Shown here piece by piece: positions 52,785 through 63,894 of a stretch of 64,000 bases of DNA. Position 1 is the first letter of the stretch; every line of letters begins with the position of its first letter. The translations under genes were made by a program, and so were the position numbers. Source of the stretch: Luidia sarsii (Eukaryota > Echinodermata > Asteroidea > Paxillosida > Luidiidae); assembly GCA_949987565.1 (NCBI GenBank), contig OX465104.1, forward strand, positions 12,396,300-12,460,299, read 5' to 3'. The notes beneath the pieces are model-generated. The model did not search any database, was not told the DNA's origin, and was given only the letters and a program-made list of their open reading frames with translations.

Positions 52785-53410
52785 CGGAAGGGAGTGACAC
52801 CATGTAAGTCTGCTCTTTTGAAGTGGAGTATGGGTCTGAACAGAGCTGTTACATGTACATGTAACTGAAAGATGTGGGCAGTGTGTGCTGTGCCTGTCAT
52901 CAAGAGACTTTTCAGAGCCATAGTCCTAACCTCCCCAAATCCTACAGAATCCTAGTTTCCTACTGCAGGAAATTGTAGGGTTTGGGGTACTTGAGAGTTG
53001 ATGCATTGTAGGAATTTGCAGGATTGGGGGCATAAGGCGGTTTGTCACTATAGGAAAATGCAGGATACGGGTTACTAGGACCAATGTGATGGAGGATGAA
53101 CTTGTAGGATTGGGGCTCCATGGGACAAACACCAAAATAGGATTTTGAAGGATTTGGGTCATGTGGTTATAAAATTATACATTGTGATTGTAAAGTTTAT
53201 TAGCCACAGAAAAACCAAAGAAGTTTTTTGTCCCTTCAAAAACTTCAAAACAAATTTCCAAAAAAATTCAATGCAGGATTCGGGCAGTGGCGCACTGCCA
53301 ACAGTATTGCAGGATTGTGTAGGGGCTTTTAACACTGAAGGATTGTAGGATCTTGCAGGATTTGTGTCGTAAGCAACAAAAAAGGTGTCACTGCAAACTT
53401 TCCACAATAT
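52785..53410. mobile_element. Foldback element M2 interrupted by an AGGATT-rich tract
   Basis: The left half (GGGAGTGACACCATGTAAGT to TCAGAGCCATAGTCCTAAC, 52785-52930) is separated from the right end (AGGTGTCACTGCAAACTTTC, about 53380-53400) by about 440 bp in which TGCAGGATT/GTAGGATT recurs irregularly. Confidence 0.6.
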
Positions 53411-54063
53411 GTTGGTAGACATTGGAGAGCATATTTCTAAAATGCTATTTGAATCCATTGTCTTCGGTATTAATAACAGTTCACATCCTTGAACCTTAGA
53501 AATCTAGGGGACCTGACATTTTGAAGCTTTACGTGTTTTACAAGCTTTGATGTTTTTGTAGATTTGCATATTATTTAGTCAATTATCTACATGTCTGAAA
53601 GCATTGTTAGACATTTTTGCTTTAAAAAAAAGATAATAATAATAATGGGAAGCAATGTTTGAATTACCGGTACACGTATGTGCATGAATAATTAATTCCA
53701 TACCTTCTACCATTCCCAGGGTAGCTGTACTGATTGTTTCAGATCAGACCACCTTTAATGAAAATGCATTCCATCTGGTGCACCTTCAGAATTTATTATT
53801 TTTAGTGTCTGGGTTTTTATTATCTATGTTTGTAATTATGCTGGTACTCAACATCTTTGATGCTCCTGTTATTATTATTAACCTTAGATTGCATTGATCA
53901 GCTTCAAAGAGACACAATGTCTGTTGGAATAGGCCTACAGGAGAACTATTTTGTGTATACTTAATTTCTTTTTATATTTTTCTGTATTTAGGTATTATTT
54001 ACTTGTAAGTGTTTGATTGTGATCATAAATTGTGATTTCTATTTTCCCACAAGTTAGAACTTA

Positions 54064-54210
54064 TAATATGCAAAAATATTGCAAACTGCTTACTGGCTAA
54101 AATGACTAAAATGACCAAAATGCAAACATGGCAAATATCAAGAAATTGAAGGTCCAATCCGAGCAGGACCTTGCTGCTAGGATCGAAACGTCAGGCTCAC
54201 AGATGTTTTA
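54064..54210. mobile_element. Foldback element, family M1
   Basis: Starts TATGCAAAAATATTGCAAAC and includes GAGCAGGACCTTGCTGCTAG and GATCGAAACGTCAGGC. It lies about 240 bp upstream of the ACSM3 start codon. Confidence 0.7.
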
Positions 54211-54452
54211 AACTATTGCCTGCAATAGTTACATGTACATGTACATGTAACTGACAAGCTACTGTATGGGAAAGAAACCAAAGCCCAACCCCAGCCCAAT
54301 CCTACACGTCACATTTCTTTGAGGGTCTTTCATTCTAGTAATTGATGACTTTCGACATGTCCTATTAATTACAGTGGATATTTCTTTCTCGGACATTGTT
54401 CTAGATGTGACTGAATCCAGCCCAAAGTGTATGAAAGGAGTGGGCCGTCCAA

Positions 54453-54800
54453 ATGGCGGCCATCTTGCGTCAATGCTTCCTTGCGAGCCCGTCTCGCCCC
54501 GGCCTTCGTGGTCTGCGGTTGGAACCCAGGCACCTCAGCGGCTGTTCTGTACCGGGTCGCTGCAGTCTTGGCCCGGTCTCTGGGCGAACCCAGCGCCGCT
54601 CTCCATGCAGTAGCGGGAGAATCCATCCTCTGGCGGGAGTTGGTCAGCCGAGGTGGTTGCCTGTCCGAACCTTCCTGTCGGCACTCTCCTCCACGGGTTT
54701 CAACGATTACGAGCTGGGCCGGAAACAGTTTCAGCTCGACGTTCCCGAGTACTTCAACTTTGCCAGTGATGTCCTCGACCAGTGGGCAACCAAGGAACAG
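54453..54800 (+). CDS. ACSM3: ACSM3 exon 1: transit peptide and N-terminus
   Basis: 116 codons. The first 70-80 residues are basic and low in acidic residues, and longer than in vertebrate ACSM3. Then [20 protein letters not shown] and [14 protein letters not shown], matching PEYFNFAKDVLDQW. The true start could be a later methionine only if the transit peptide were lost; none is suitable. Confidence 0.85.
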
Positions 54801-57800
54801 GTACCTGACCGTCGTTATGGAGAAACTCATGCACTGGGCCACTTTTCAGTGCCCATGACTGCCACATGGGGAGTTTTAAAATTCAGAGCATGCTAAACTG
54901 TGAAATTGTGAAATCTATAATTTGCCAGGTGCCTTGTTGAAGGGCATAAGGGCAAGGCTGTGTTCACACATTATGTCATGATGAAATAAAACTGTTTGTA
55001 AAAGGGTGTAAAACGGACCAGAAGGAATTTGTTCCCAGCAAAAGGGTATAAAGTTATTTTGGCGTCTGAATGCACTTATGCCCTTCTGCTGGGCACCCAA
55101 CAAATTGACACAGTAACATGTGCACAGGAGAGTCAAAACTGGTACAAGGATGTCTGTGGCTTTTGTCATGCTACATATTGTTTCGTGGTTGACTGAAAAC
55201 ACTAACAGTCTTTGTTTAAAACTTGGACAATTTAGTGGTGGCCAGATTCGGAGGACCCGGTGCATAGCAACGATACCACCGGCCCTCCAAATTTGGAGGT
55301 CCCGGCGCAAAGTGGTAAAAGTGTCACAACAAAAATATTGAGAGCCCAATTTTCCAATTCCAGCAGGACCTTTCTCTAAGGTATTTTCTCATTATGCATT
55401 AATTGATTGGAAATTGTTTGAACTGATAATTTTGGTTGGGTAGGTAATTCAATGTCGAGGTCACTGAACTATTTGATACTCGATTTGTTTGATACACTGT
55501 AATTGATTTTTGATATGATTTATTTGGTTGTTCTCCCATTCCAAGGCGGGAGTGAGGAAATCTAAGAAACCGGCATTTTGGTGGGTGGACGACCATGGCA
55601 ACGAAATCAAATGGAGTTTTACTGACCTGCGGAATAGATCGATGACGTAAGTACACTAAAGTGAAACTTTAACCAAATGCAGCCCCAACACTAGCTAATC
55701 GAACCTTTGTTTTTTTGAGAATATGTGTTGCTGATTCCTATTCCTTCATAGAAATAACAATTTTATGGAGCAGCTTAAGTGTAACATTCTGTTAAGCATG
55801 AAAAGTCTTCCTTGTGTAAGCAGGATTACAGACCAAATTGTTGAGTGAGGTTACAGTTGCTTTGGATTTGTTTTCCACCCTACTTTTCTTTGTATGAAAC
55901 AAAAGTGAAATTTGGTTGGCAATGCAAGCTGATATCTTACGAATTATGGAATTTTGTAGTTTTGTAAATTGGCCCAGAATGCTTGCTACATTGCAGACTT
56001 GTCTTCGAGTCCCAAAATGTAGAGTGATTCTAAGTCGCGAGTCATCCAGGTTGACACAATGGTTGAGTCCGAGTCACAAGTCACGATACTAAGGTTAAGT
56101 CTTGAGTCCAAGTCTATATTATTTTAATACTAACTATGTATGTATATATTGGAAACACATGTCCCGATTTTTGACAGTTTTTTCCTCAAATCATCCTCAT
56201 CAAAGTTGTGTTTGCATTGGACAAGTCGTAAAAAGTCAAATCTGAATCACTACATGTACAGGTCCGAGTTTGAGTCTGAGTTTTTTGTTATTGTGATGGG
56301 TTCGAGCTGGAGCTGTGGAAAATAAGACTCAAGTCAGACTGGAGTCCAAGTCTGACTTTTGAGTTGGATGGTACAATACGTTAGTTATACACTGTATTGA
56401 ATGGTGGCTGTTTGTTTTTATCTCTCTGGTTATGTTAGGGTTGCGAACATACTGAGCCAAGACTGCAGCCTGGTCAGGGACGAATCGGTGATGGTCATAT
56501 TACCCAGGGTGCCAGAGTGGTGGCTTCTCAACATCGCCTGTCTCCGCACTGGTGAGATCCAAGAAGTAGCCTTTTTCACAAGGCCTTCCTCACATCATGT
56601 TATATCTGTGATGCAGAGCAGTAACTGCCGCTATACATTATTCAGCCACACGACCTCGACCAGCTCGGTGGTCAATCAAGTGGTTAAGACGTCTGCACGA
56701 GAAAGCAGGAGTCGCAGGTTTGAAACCCGCCAGAGCTTCCAGAAATTAGTTCATCAGGCATTAGGGCATTCAGTGCTTGTTACGTCAAGCTGGGCAAACT
56801 CTCATTGAATTACATTCTCCTCAATGTAAACATCATGTTATGCCTTCCCTGCTGTCTCAAAATTGGTCTGTGTTTCCAATTTCTCTATGAATCACAAGAT
56901 TGAGTGATCAGTGGCCAATTTCACAGATTTAATTTTAAGCCTGAAAGAAAAGTCCTGTGACCAAAATGTCTCGCTTATTAATTCTGTCAATATTTATTTA
57001 CTTTTTTCATTCTTGTCAAGAACCAAAGTGGAAAGTTTGCAGTGTTACCATATAATCTCTGAGTTGGAGTGTGGTTCTGAAAATAGCTGGTAACACAATG
57101 TATCGGGCACTGTGATGGGCAGAGTATGCACTGCCTGAAATGGTGAATTACTGGCTATTTTCAGAGCCACACTCCATCTCAAAAGAGATTAATTACATGG
57201 TGTCACCATGAAAACCCTCAAATCTGATCTATAGTCAATGAGCAGAATTTGTGTATAACTGTAAACCCCTCTTCATAAGTCATGATTTGTGTTACATTGT
57301 GAAGTGCCAAACATATACATATATTAAGCTGATTATTGTGTGATTTAATAAATGTCAAAGAAAATTCTTAATCTGTGAATGTACCAGCAGTCTTACTTCT
57401 AGATATATCAAGGCCTTAGATGGTGGCCTTCCCTTTCTTACTAATGTGTTTTGTTTTGTTTTTTGTTTGAAGGAACCATTTTAATTCCAGGAACAACCCA
57501 GCTTACGGCAAGAGATATAAAGTATCGTCTCCAAGCCTCCAAAAGTCATTGTATCATCACAGATGAACACACCGCTCCACTAGTAGATGAGGTACATGTA
57601 CATCTTACGGACGATTTCCTCTCATCAGGGATTCAAATCCCAACCTTGCTTTTTTTTTCAAGAAGGCAATGGGGAAAAAGCATCATAATGTATAGTCAGT
57701 CGGTAGCCGGCGCCAGACTGAAATGCTATTGAGGCTGCCATCAAAGAAAACTACAGGTGGAAGTAAAGAGCACCACCATGCCCAATGCTCAATGCTTGAA

Positions 57801-60800
57801 CTTTCTTTGGGAGTTGAGATGCTTTCAGGGAGATCTCAACATTGGCTCAAGCAGGTATTTAATTATTTTTTCAAGTGGAGGGTTTGCATTGACACCATGT
57901 ACCACTTCTTCAAGGAGTGTGGCTCTGAAAAGAGCCGGTAACTCCTCTTTTCAGAGCCACACTCCTTCTCGAAAGAGAAGTGTCACTGCAAACATTCAAC
58001 TTAGTATTTGCACCATGCAAACCTTCAAGTCTTTATCTAGCCATGATTTCATTTATTACTTTCTTCCTTCACATGATGACCCTTTACATTGGCAGATGAT
58101 CATTTTCATTTTCTCTTTGCCAATTTTCCTTCCGGCCTGCAGTACATATCCGAGTGCCCCGGTGTGAAATGTAAGCTGCTGGTCAGCCAGGATGGGCAGT
58201 CCAGGCCTGGTTGGCTAAACTACCAGGAATGCTACGAGAACGCCGCCAGTCAGCACGAGGTACTTCCAATTCAGTTCTCACAAAAGTCTGTGGATATATC
58301 ACACCAAGAATTCCCTCTGCCTTTGAGAAAGATCCTGCTAGGATCGAAACGTCAGTTGATTTCCGAGAACAGTCTTGGCCAGACTTATGGTGTGTAGCAT
58401 TAAAGTGGCCTGTCTGTGTTTGTGAAAACAGAATTTCCCTGACATTTAAGGTAATAGATTGATCAACTGATCACTTGATTGGCTGTTTAGTTAGATAGTG
58501 GGTTGTTCGTCAGTCTGTTGGTAAATTTATTGGTCAATTGGTTTATCATTGAATGGGGCAATTGATTGTTTGGTCAATTCAGTGATTGATTAATCAATTG
58601 ACTGATTGGTTGGTGGTTTGATCAATCAGGGTCAATTGATTGATAGATAATGACGGATTACTTGATAGATTGATCAGTCGCTTGATTATTCAACCATGAT
58701 TAATTGATTGATCAATTGTAATATTTGATTGATCAATTCCAACATTCAATCCTGATCATTAGATTTGTCAGGTGGGTAGGTGGGTGGGTTGGTTGATTGG
58801 GTGGATGGATGGATCGGTTGATTGGTTGTTAAGTACGTATGTCAGTTGGTGGTTGGATGGATGGTTGGGTGATTGAATGAATGGCAGTGTTCTGTATTTG
58901 GTTGGGGAGGGAATTGTCAAGTTACTGTAATCAAAGAATCTGGCATTAGCCATTAAGTTCATACATAAACTACTCAAAGTCAAAACAGGAGCGAATCTGT
59001 CTTCTATCTCTCTGTGCAGTGTGTAAAAACCAAAAGCGAGGAGCCCATGACCATGTTCTTTACCAGCGGAACCACGGGAAAGCCCAAGATGGCGCTACAC
59101 ACCCACGCCAGCTATGGCCTCGGCCATGTCATCACCGGAAAGTGAGTGGAGCAGGGATGGATCATGGCCCCATTTTCATTCCAATGCAAACAGTACTTTG
59201 TTGTAGACCTGGCTGTTGCAGTTCAGAGATCACACAAAGCGTTTACCGGTATGTCACTGGTGACTAAGGCTTACTGGTGACAATGGCATGTCTTCTTGCC
59301 CTGCAGATACTGGCTAGATCTGATGCCGACCGATGTCATGTGGAATATCTCGGACACTGGCTGGGCCAAGTCAGCCTACAGCAACTTCTTTGCCCCGTGG
59401 AGCCAGGGAGCCTGCGTCTTCATCAACCACACCGCCAAGTATGACACCATCAAAACATTGAAGGTCAGGCCAGAATGGATTTGGCTGTTGCTATGGGGTT
59501 GGGACTGTTGCTATTGGGATGTAGTTGTTTCTAAGAGGATGTTGCTGTTTGCTATTGGGGGATCGGAGGTGGAGGTTGCTGTGGGGCTGTGGCTGTTGCT
59601 ACAAGGGTATGTGGCTGTTGCTATGGGGATGTGGCTGCTGCTATTGGGATGTGGCTGTGTAATGGGGATGTGGCTGTTGCTATAAGGGTATGTGGCTGTG
59701 TAATGGGGATGTGGCTGTTACTATAGGGGTGTGGTTGTTGCTGTGGGGATGTGGCTGTTGCTATGGGGATGTGGCTGTGTAATGGGGATGTGGCTGTTGC
59801 TATAGGGGTGTGACTGTTGCTGTGGGGATGTGACTGTTGCTATCGGGATGTGACTGTTGCTATCAGCAAAAGTGCAACTGCCCACAATAAAGACTAGACA
59901 TGCATTGGATACCCCTTGATTAGTGAGGGCTGTAGCCATCTACGGTATTGAGTTGCAATGGGCAATAGTGCATTTGCTTGCACTAAAAGAAACGGCTGTC
60001 CACATGAACAATCTTAGTGATAGCCAAAGCCATACTTCCAGTCAGCAACGGCACATCCGGTCGCACCAAAAAATAGGCTGTCTATAGATACAGACTTTCT
60101 GGTAGGCGCTCATTAAGTTCTGACCTTGTGAGAAGAACTTCAGAGGTGTCGTGCCTAACAGTATGATACATACATGTACCTAGTGTCTGTATACCTAGAC
60201 TCCTGCAAGAGAAAGCAGTAGTTGCTGGTCTGAATGCGGCCTAAACCGCCTATGTGATTACTTATGGCAGGCAGTCGGGAAAAGCCTTGAGCATACAGCG
60301 CTAACTACTTGTCACTACTACAACTCTCATTGTCATTGTCTGATTCTGGTCTCTTTTTCTCCTTTTTTGTTTTGATCAGGTTCTGGAGCGATACCCCATC
60401 AGTACCCTGTGCGCCCCTCCCACAGCCTATCGCATGATGGTCCTGGAAGATATCTCCAAGTACAACCTCAAGTCACTGCGGCACGTCGTCAGTGGGGGGG
60501 AGCCCTTGGTGAGATGTTCTTTGTGTTTCAGACACCTGACGTTTAGACCTAACTAACCCTCAGTCTCGGCTACTCTCGTACATGTAGTCACAAAATGTCG
60601 AGTCACAATTTGAGTCACAAAATCTCGAGTTTGAGTCCGAGTCACATCTCTCCAGTCCTAGTCCAAGCCCCGAGTCACCCACTCCAAGTCCAAGTCCAAA
60701 TCATAAGTTGAGTCTCTGTATTGGAAGCACTTTCATTTCAACTGTTTGGGGTTTTCAAATGACATTTACTTGTAATAGGCTGGCTCATCACGCAGTATAC

Positions 60801-63800
60801 TTTCTCCTCAGCATATAGTTGTGTTTGCATTGGACTTGATTACTATCATTGAGTCTCAGGTCAAGCAAATTAAATCCAAGTCCAAGGCCAAGTCAGTTGG
60901 GACTGAGTCTGAGTCATTTGGTATTGTGACTCAAGTGTGACTCAAGATTCGAGTCAGACTTGAGTGTGGGTCGGAATCATGAAAGCCTGGCTACTCTTTC
61001 TGAAAGGAAGACTCTCTTATTACCTCATGAAGGAGGATGACACTCAGATTCATTATTCATGTTTTTTTGTGGTGGTGGTCTTTTTTTTGAACAGAATCCT
61101 GAAGTCTTAAAATTTAGTGGGCCTGACGTTTCGATCCTAGCAGGACCTTTCTCAAGGGTCCTGCTAGGATCGAAATGTCAGGCCCACTAAATTTTAAGAT
61201 TTACATTTTGGTAATTTTAGTCAGTAAGCAGTTTGCAACATTTTTGTATATCACCTTTAGAATCCTGAAGTGATGGAAGCATGGAGAGCAGGCAGTGGTT
61301 CCAGGATCCATGAAGGTTATGGGCAAACAGAAACAGTTAAGTCCATCGTGAGACCAGAGTGATTTGCTGTAGCACAGTGCAGAAATATTCTCTTACTTTT
61401 TACAAAATATTAGGAGGGCCTGGAGTTTCGGTCCTGGCAGGACCTTTCTCAAAGGCAGCCTTTGAAAGCAGGACCTTTTTTTCAAAGGCAGTCTGCCTCT
61501 GAGAAAGTTCCTGCTATGATGAAAGCATTAGAACCTCCTAATATTTGATACTTTTTTGGTCATTTTAGTCAGTAAGCAGTTTGCAACGTTTTTGCATATT
61601 AACCTCTTTCTTTTGTGTGTGTTATTATTATATTTTTATTTGGGCTAATATTTCATGATCATGGGCAGGGCAGCAAATATTAGCTGGATATCACCATCCT
61701 TGCATTGAAGACTCTGGTTTCAATGCTTGAAAGTAAATACACACTGTATTTCACATATTCTGCCCTTTGAGAAAGATCCTGAGAGAATCAAAACTCTGAA
61801 TTTGATATATTTGACATTTTTGGTGAGTAAAAGCAGTTTTGCACCAGTTTTTTATACGACTTCACTTCACACGAGTGCGAATGTCTTGGATTGAATCCTC
61901 GCAGGTCTTGATCTCGGGAATGTTCCGTTGTCTGAAGCCCAAGCCAGGCTCCATGGGCAAGCCCTCGCCCGGCCACGACCTCTGCATTGTGGACCAGGAC
62001 GGCCGGGAGCTGCCCCAGGGCGAGGAAGGCGACATTGGGATCCGGGTCAAGCCCCACCGCCCCGTGGGCCTCTTCTCCCACTATGTGGTCAGTGGACAGT
62101 GTCTGTGTGTGTGTTTAATGGGGTTTTTTGGCACAAAATGTGACCCATCATCACCACAAAACGAACTTAAAGACTGAATTTTCAGAAAATGAGCTTTTGG
62201 TATTTCTGAAATCTGCAGATCAGAGATTTCCAATTATATAACATTCAGGGTAACATTAATGCTCCAAGCTGATGACAGAGCTTGTGGAAGCAAGAGAGAT
62301 CACACTATTCTATTGAGAAAGATTTGACTTTGACCTTCTGCTCTGGGAAAAGGTGCAATGCAACTTTCAGCTGATTTTGTTGCGACAGGTCACATATATA
62401 GCATCCATATCCATATCCAGGGCATGTACCAGTATCACACTGAAATTAGGAGCCCCTCCCTGGAATGCATCCATTGACATCTGTCCTTGGCTGTCCTAAT
62501 TGACCACGTGGGGCCAATTCCTCTGTTGAGATCATCTCTCCATCTGGTCTTTGAAAGTCCTGGTTTTTCTCATCCAGTCTCTAGGGCTCCAGTCAGTCAC
62601 TCAGATGGTCCATCTATTCTCATATAGCATCCCCCTTCCTAGAAACCACCCCCCCTCCCAAAATAAGCCCCGCCCTCTTCCCATAGCCTCCCATACCAAG
62701 CCGTACCCGTTTTTTGTAACCCCTCAACCTTTTCCCCTTCCCAGCCCCCACCATACCAAGGTGCTCCCCCTTTTCCGTTCCTCCCCCTTTTAACAGTTTG
62801 CAACATTTTTTCGTTCCTTTTTTGAGGGCAAAATTTTAGTTAGTGGCCTAACGTTTCGATAATAGCAGAACCTTCATCAGAGGATAAAATACTCAAACAC
62901 ACAAGTGGACAAATAAGAGCCCTTTTTTCTACAAAAATCCTCACCCTCTGCACATTTGACCTCTGCCTGACCTCCTCCCTGTCCACCGTTCACAGGATGA
63001 CCCGGAGCGGACGGCCAAGGTGTTCCGTGGTGACTTCTACTTGACCGGTGACCGGGCCGTGTACGACGAGGAAGGCTACCTGTGGTTTGTCGGCCGAGCT
63101 GATGACATCATCCTCTCAGCAGGGTCAGAGCAATCCCTACTCCCTCATCATCCCTGTCTGAATTCATTGGCTGTGGCTTTGAATCACACACACACACGTC
63201 TATGGACACTGGTAGTTAGTGCCTTCTAATCACCATAGACTCATGGCTATGGCTTTAAATCACACACAATTCTATGGATGCTGCCAGCCACTGGCTGCAG
63301 CCAATCACCATACACTCATGGCTATGGATTTAAATCACGCACAATTATATGGATGCTGCCAACCACTGGCTGCAGCCAATCACCATACACTCATGGCTAT
63401 GGATTTAAATCACGCATAATTATATGGATGCTGCCAGTCAATGGCTGCAGCCAATCACCATACGCTCATGGTTTTGGCTTCGAATCGCACACAAATTTAT
63501 GGATGCTGCCAGCCACTGGCTGCAGCCAATCACCATACATGATCATGACTATGGATTTAAATCACGCACAATTATATGGATGCTGCCAGCCACTGGCTGC
63601 AGCCAATCACCATACACTCACAGCTATGGATTTAAATCACACACAATCATATGAATGCTCCGCCCTGCTTCTGATGCAGCCATTCACCATAGACCTACGA
63701 CTTTGGCTTTCAATTATACCCTATGGATGCTGCCTGCCAGTGGTTAAGATTTGGTTGTTCTCCCCCCCCCCCCTATTGTCATTGTGCTGGATAGATATCG

Positions 63801-63894
63801 CATCGGGCCATTTGAGGTGGAGAGCGCCCTCATTGAGCACCCCTCCGTGGCTGAATCGGCCGTCGTCTCCTCACCGGACCTAACGAGAGGAGAG
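54453..63894 (+). CDS. ACSM3: ACSM3-like mitochondrial acyl-CoA synthetase (12 exons, 3' end outside window)
   Basis: ACSM enzymes activate medium-chain fatty acids to acyl-CoA in the mitochondrial matrix by an acyl-adenylate route (family knowledge). Exons: 54453-54800, 55546-55646, 56439-56551, 57473-57591, 58143-58259, 59020-59141, 59307-59463, 60380-60508, 61261-61335, 61905-62087, 62996-63123, 63795-63894. All 564 codons read in phase. The Arg/Ser/Leu-rich start with almost no acidic residues ([20 protein letters not shown]) looks like a transit peptide. Adenylation motifs are complete: [58 protein letters not shown]. The last exon ends in LTRGE at a GTAAAT donor; about 60 residues with the C-terminal catalytic lysine lie outside. 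Wording such as [14 protein letters not shown] favours ACSM3 over ACSM1/2. An out-of-frame ATG lies at 54431. Confidence 0.92.
54834..55319. mobile_element. piggyBac-type element, family M4, decayed and interrupted copy
   Basis: Left CACTTTTCAGTGCCCATGAC and right GGAGGTCCCGGCGCAAAGTG correspond to the ends of the 6091 copy. An unrelated inverted-repeat segment (about 54925-55100, TTGAAGGGCATAAGGGC and CTTATGCCCTTCTGCTGGG) interrupts it. In ACSM3 intron 1. Confidence 0.55.
55546..58259 (+). CDS. ACSM3: ACSM3 exons 2-5: N-terminal adenylation subdomain
   Basis: Exons 55546-55646, 56439-56551, 57473-57591 and 58143-58259. Blocks: [74 protein letters not shown] and [14 protein letters not shown]. 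All are in the expected ACSM order. Confidence 0.93.
56675..56820 (+). mobile_element. tRNA-derived repeat (family S2)
   Basis: AAGTGGTTAAGACGTCTGCA, CGAGAAAGCAGGAGTCGCAG, GTTTGAAACCCGC, then GGCATTCAGTGCTTG. In ACSM3 intron 3. A more diverged relative is at 60185-60345 in intron 7. Confidence 0.65.
57032..57222. mobile_element. Foldback element, family M2
   Basis: GAGTGTGGTTCTGAAAATAG and CTATTTTCAGAGCCACACTC around a short centre; right end GGTGTCACCATGAAAACC. In ACSM3 intron 3. Another copy is at 57870-58038 in intron 4. Confidence 0.75.
57870..58038. mobile_element. Foldback element, family M2
   Basis: AGGGTTTGCATTGACACCAT, AGGAGTGTGGCTCTGAAAAG and CTTTTCAGAGCCACACTCCT, then GTGTCACTGCAAAC. 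It ends about 105 bp before ACSM3 exon 5. Confidence 0.75.
58450..58880. repeat. ATTGATTG / GGTTGGTGG low-complexity tract
   Basis: Degenerate tetranucleotide-like repetition (TTGATTGATC, GATGGATGG) in ACSM3 intron 5. Confidence 0.75.
59020..59463 (+). CDS. ACSM3: ACSM3 exons 6-7: ATP-binding loop
   Basis: Exons 59020-59141 and 59307-59463. Carries the phosphate-binding loop [18 protein letters not shown] and the substrate-pocket block [20 protein letters not shown]. Confidence 0.95.
59475..59870. repeat. 20-bp minisatellite ATGGGGATGTGGCTGTTGCT
   Basis: About 19 degenerate copies in ACSM3 intron 7, starting about 12 bp after the exon 7 donor. Confidence 0.92.
60380..61335 (+). CDS. ACSM3: ACSM3 exons 8-9: core with the GYGQTE motif
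   Basis: Exons 60380-60508 and 61261-61335. Encodes [31 protein letters not shown], then [20 protein letters not shown] and GQTET. The acceptor and first bases of exon 9 are also present upstream of an inserted M1 element (61093-61105), see findings. Donor GTTAAG of exon 9 is weak. Confidence 0.92.
61106..61258. mobile_element. Foldback element M1 inserted at ACSM3 exon 9
   Basis: CTTAAAATTTAGTGGGCCTG to TCTCAAGGGTC then the other arm to TTGCAACATTTTTGTATATC. Flanked by the direct repeat AGAATCCTGAAGT (61093-61105 and 61259-61271). The outer 50 bp of the left arm are absent. Confidence 0.85.
61395..61615. mobile_element. Foldback element, family M1
   Basis: AATATTAGGAGGGCCTGGAG, GGTCCTGGCAGGACC, an internal duplication of the TTTCAAAGGCAG part, and the right end TCAGTAAGCAGTTTGCAACG. 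In ACSM3 intron 9. Confidence 0.7.
61905..63894 (+). CDS. ACSM3: ACSM3 exons 10-12: hinge and C-terminal subdomain (incomplete)
   Basis: Exons 61905-62087, 62996-63123 and 63795-63894. Encodes [60 protein letters not shown], the hinge [20 protein letters not shown] and [14 protein letters not shown]. Continues beyond the window. Confidence 0.93.
63160..63735. repeat. 75-bp minisatellite in ACSM3 intron 11
   Basis: Seven to eight copies of a 75-bp unit (GGCTATGGATTTAAATCACG, ATATGGATGCTGCCAGCCAC, TGGCTGCAGCCAATCACCAT). The outer copies are more diverged. It fills most of the intron between exons 11 and 12. Confidence 0.92.

Larger units (their letters stand above)
48009..54452. other. Intergenic region between PM20D2 and ACSM3 start codons
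   Basis: 6.4 kb between two divergent genes, which must contain both promoters and perhaps 5' UTR exons. It holds part of an S1 repeat (48090-48220), an ACT/AGT simple tract (48424-48600), two strong hairpin elements (49421-49547 and 49610-49703), a CTCTGG-type low-complexity tract (51730-51930), an interrupted M2 element (52785-53410) and an M1 element (54064-54210). I see no convincing coding exon and no promoter motif that I can defend. Confidence 0.6.

Noticed and set aside
54374..54858. Overlapping open frames in other registers across ACSM3 exon 1
   Set aside because: GC-rich exon gives shadow frames; only the 54453 frame continues through the splice into ACSM sequence.
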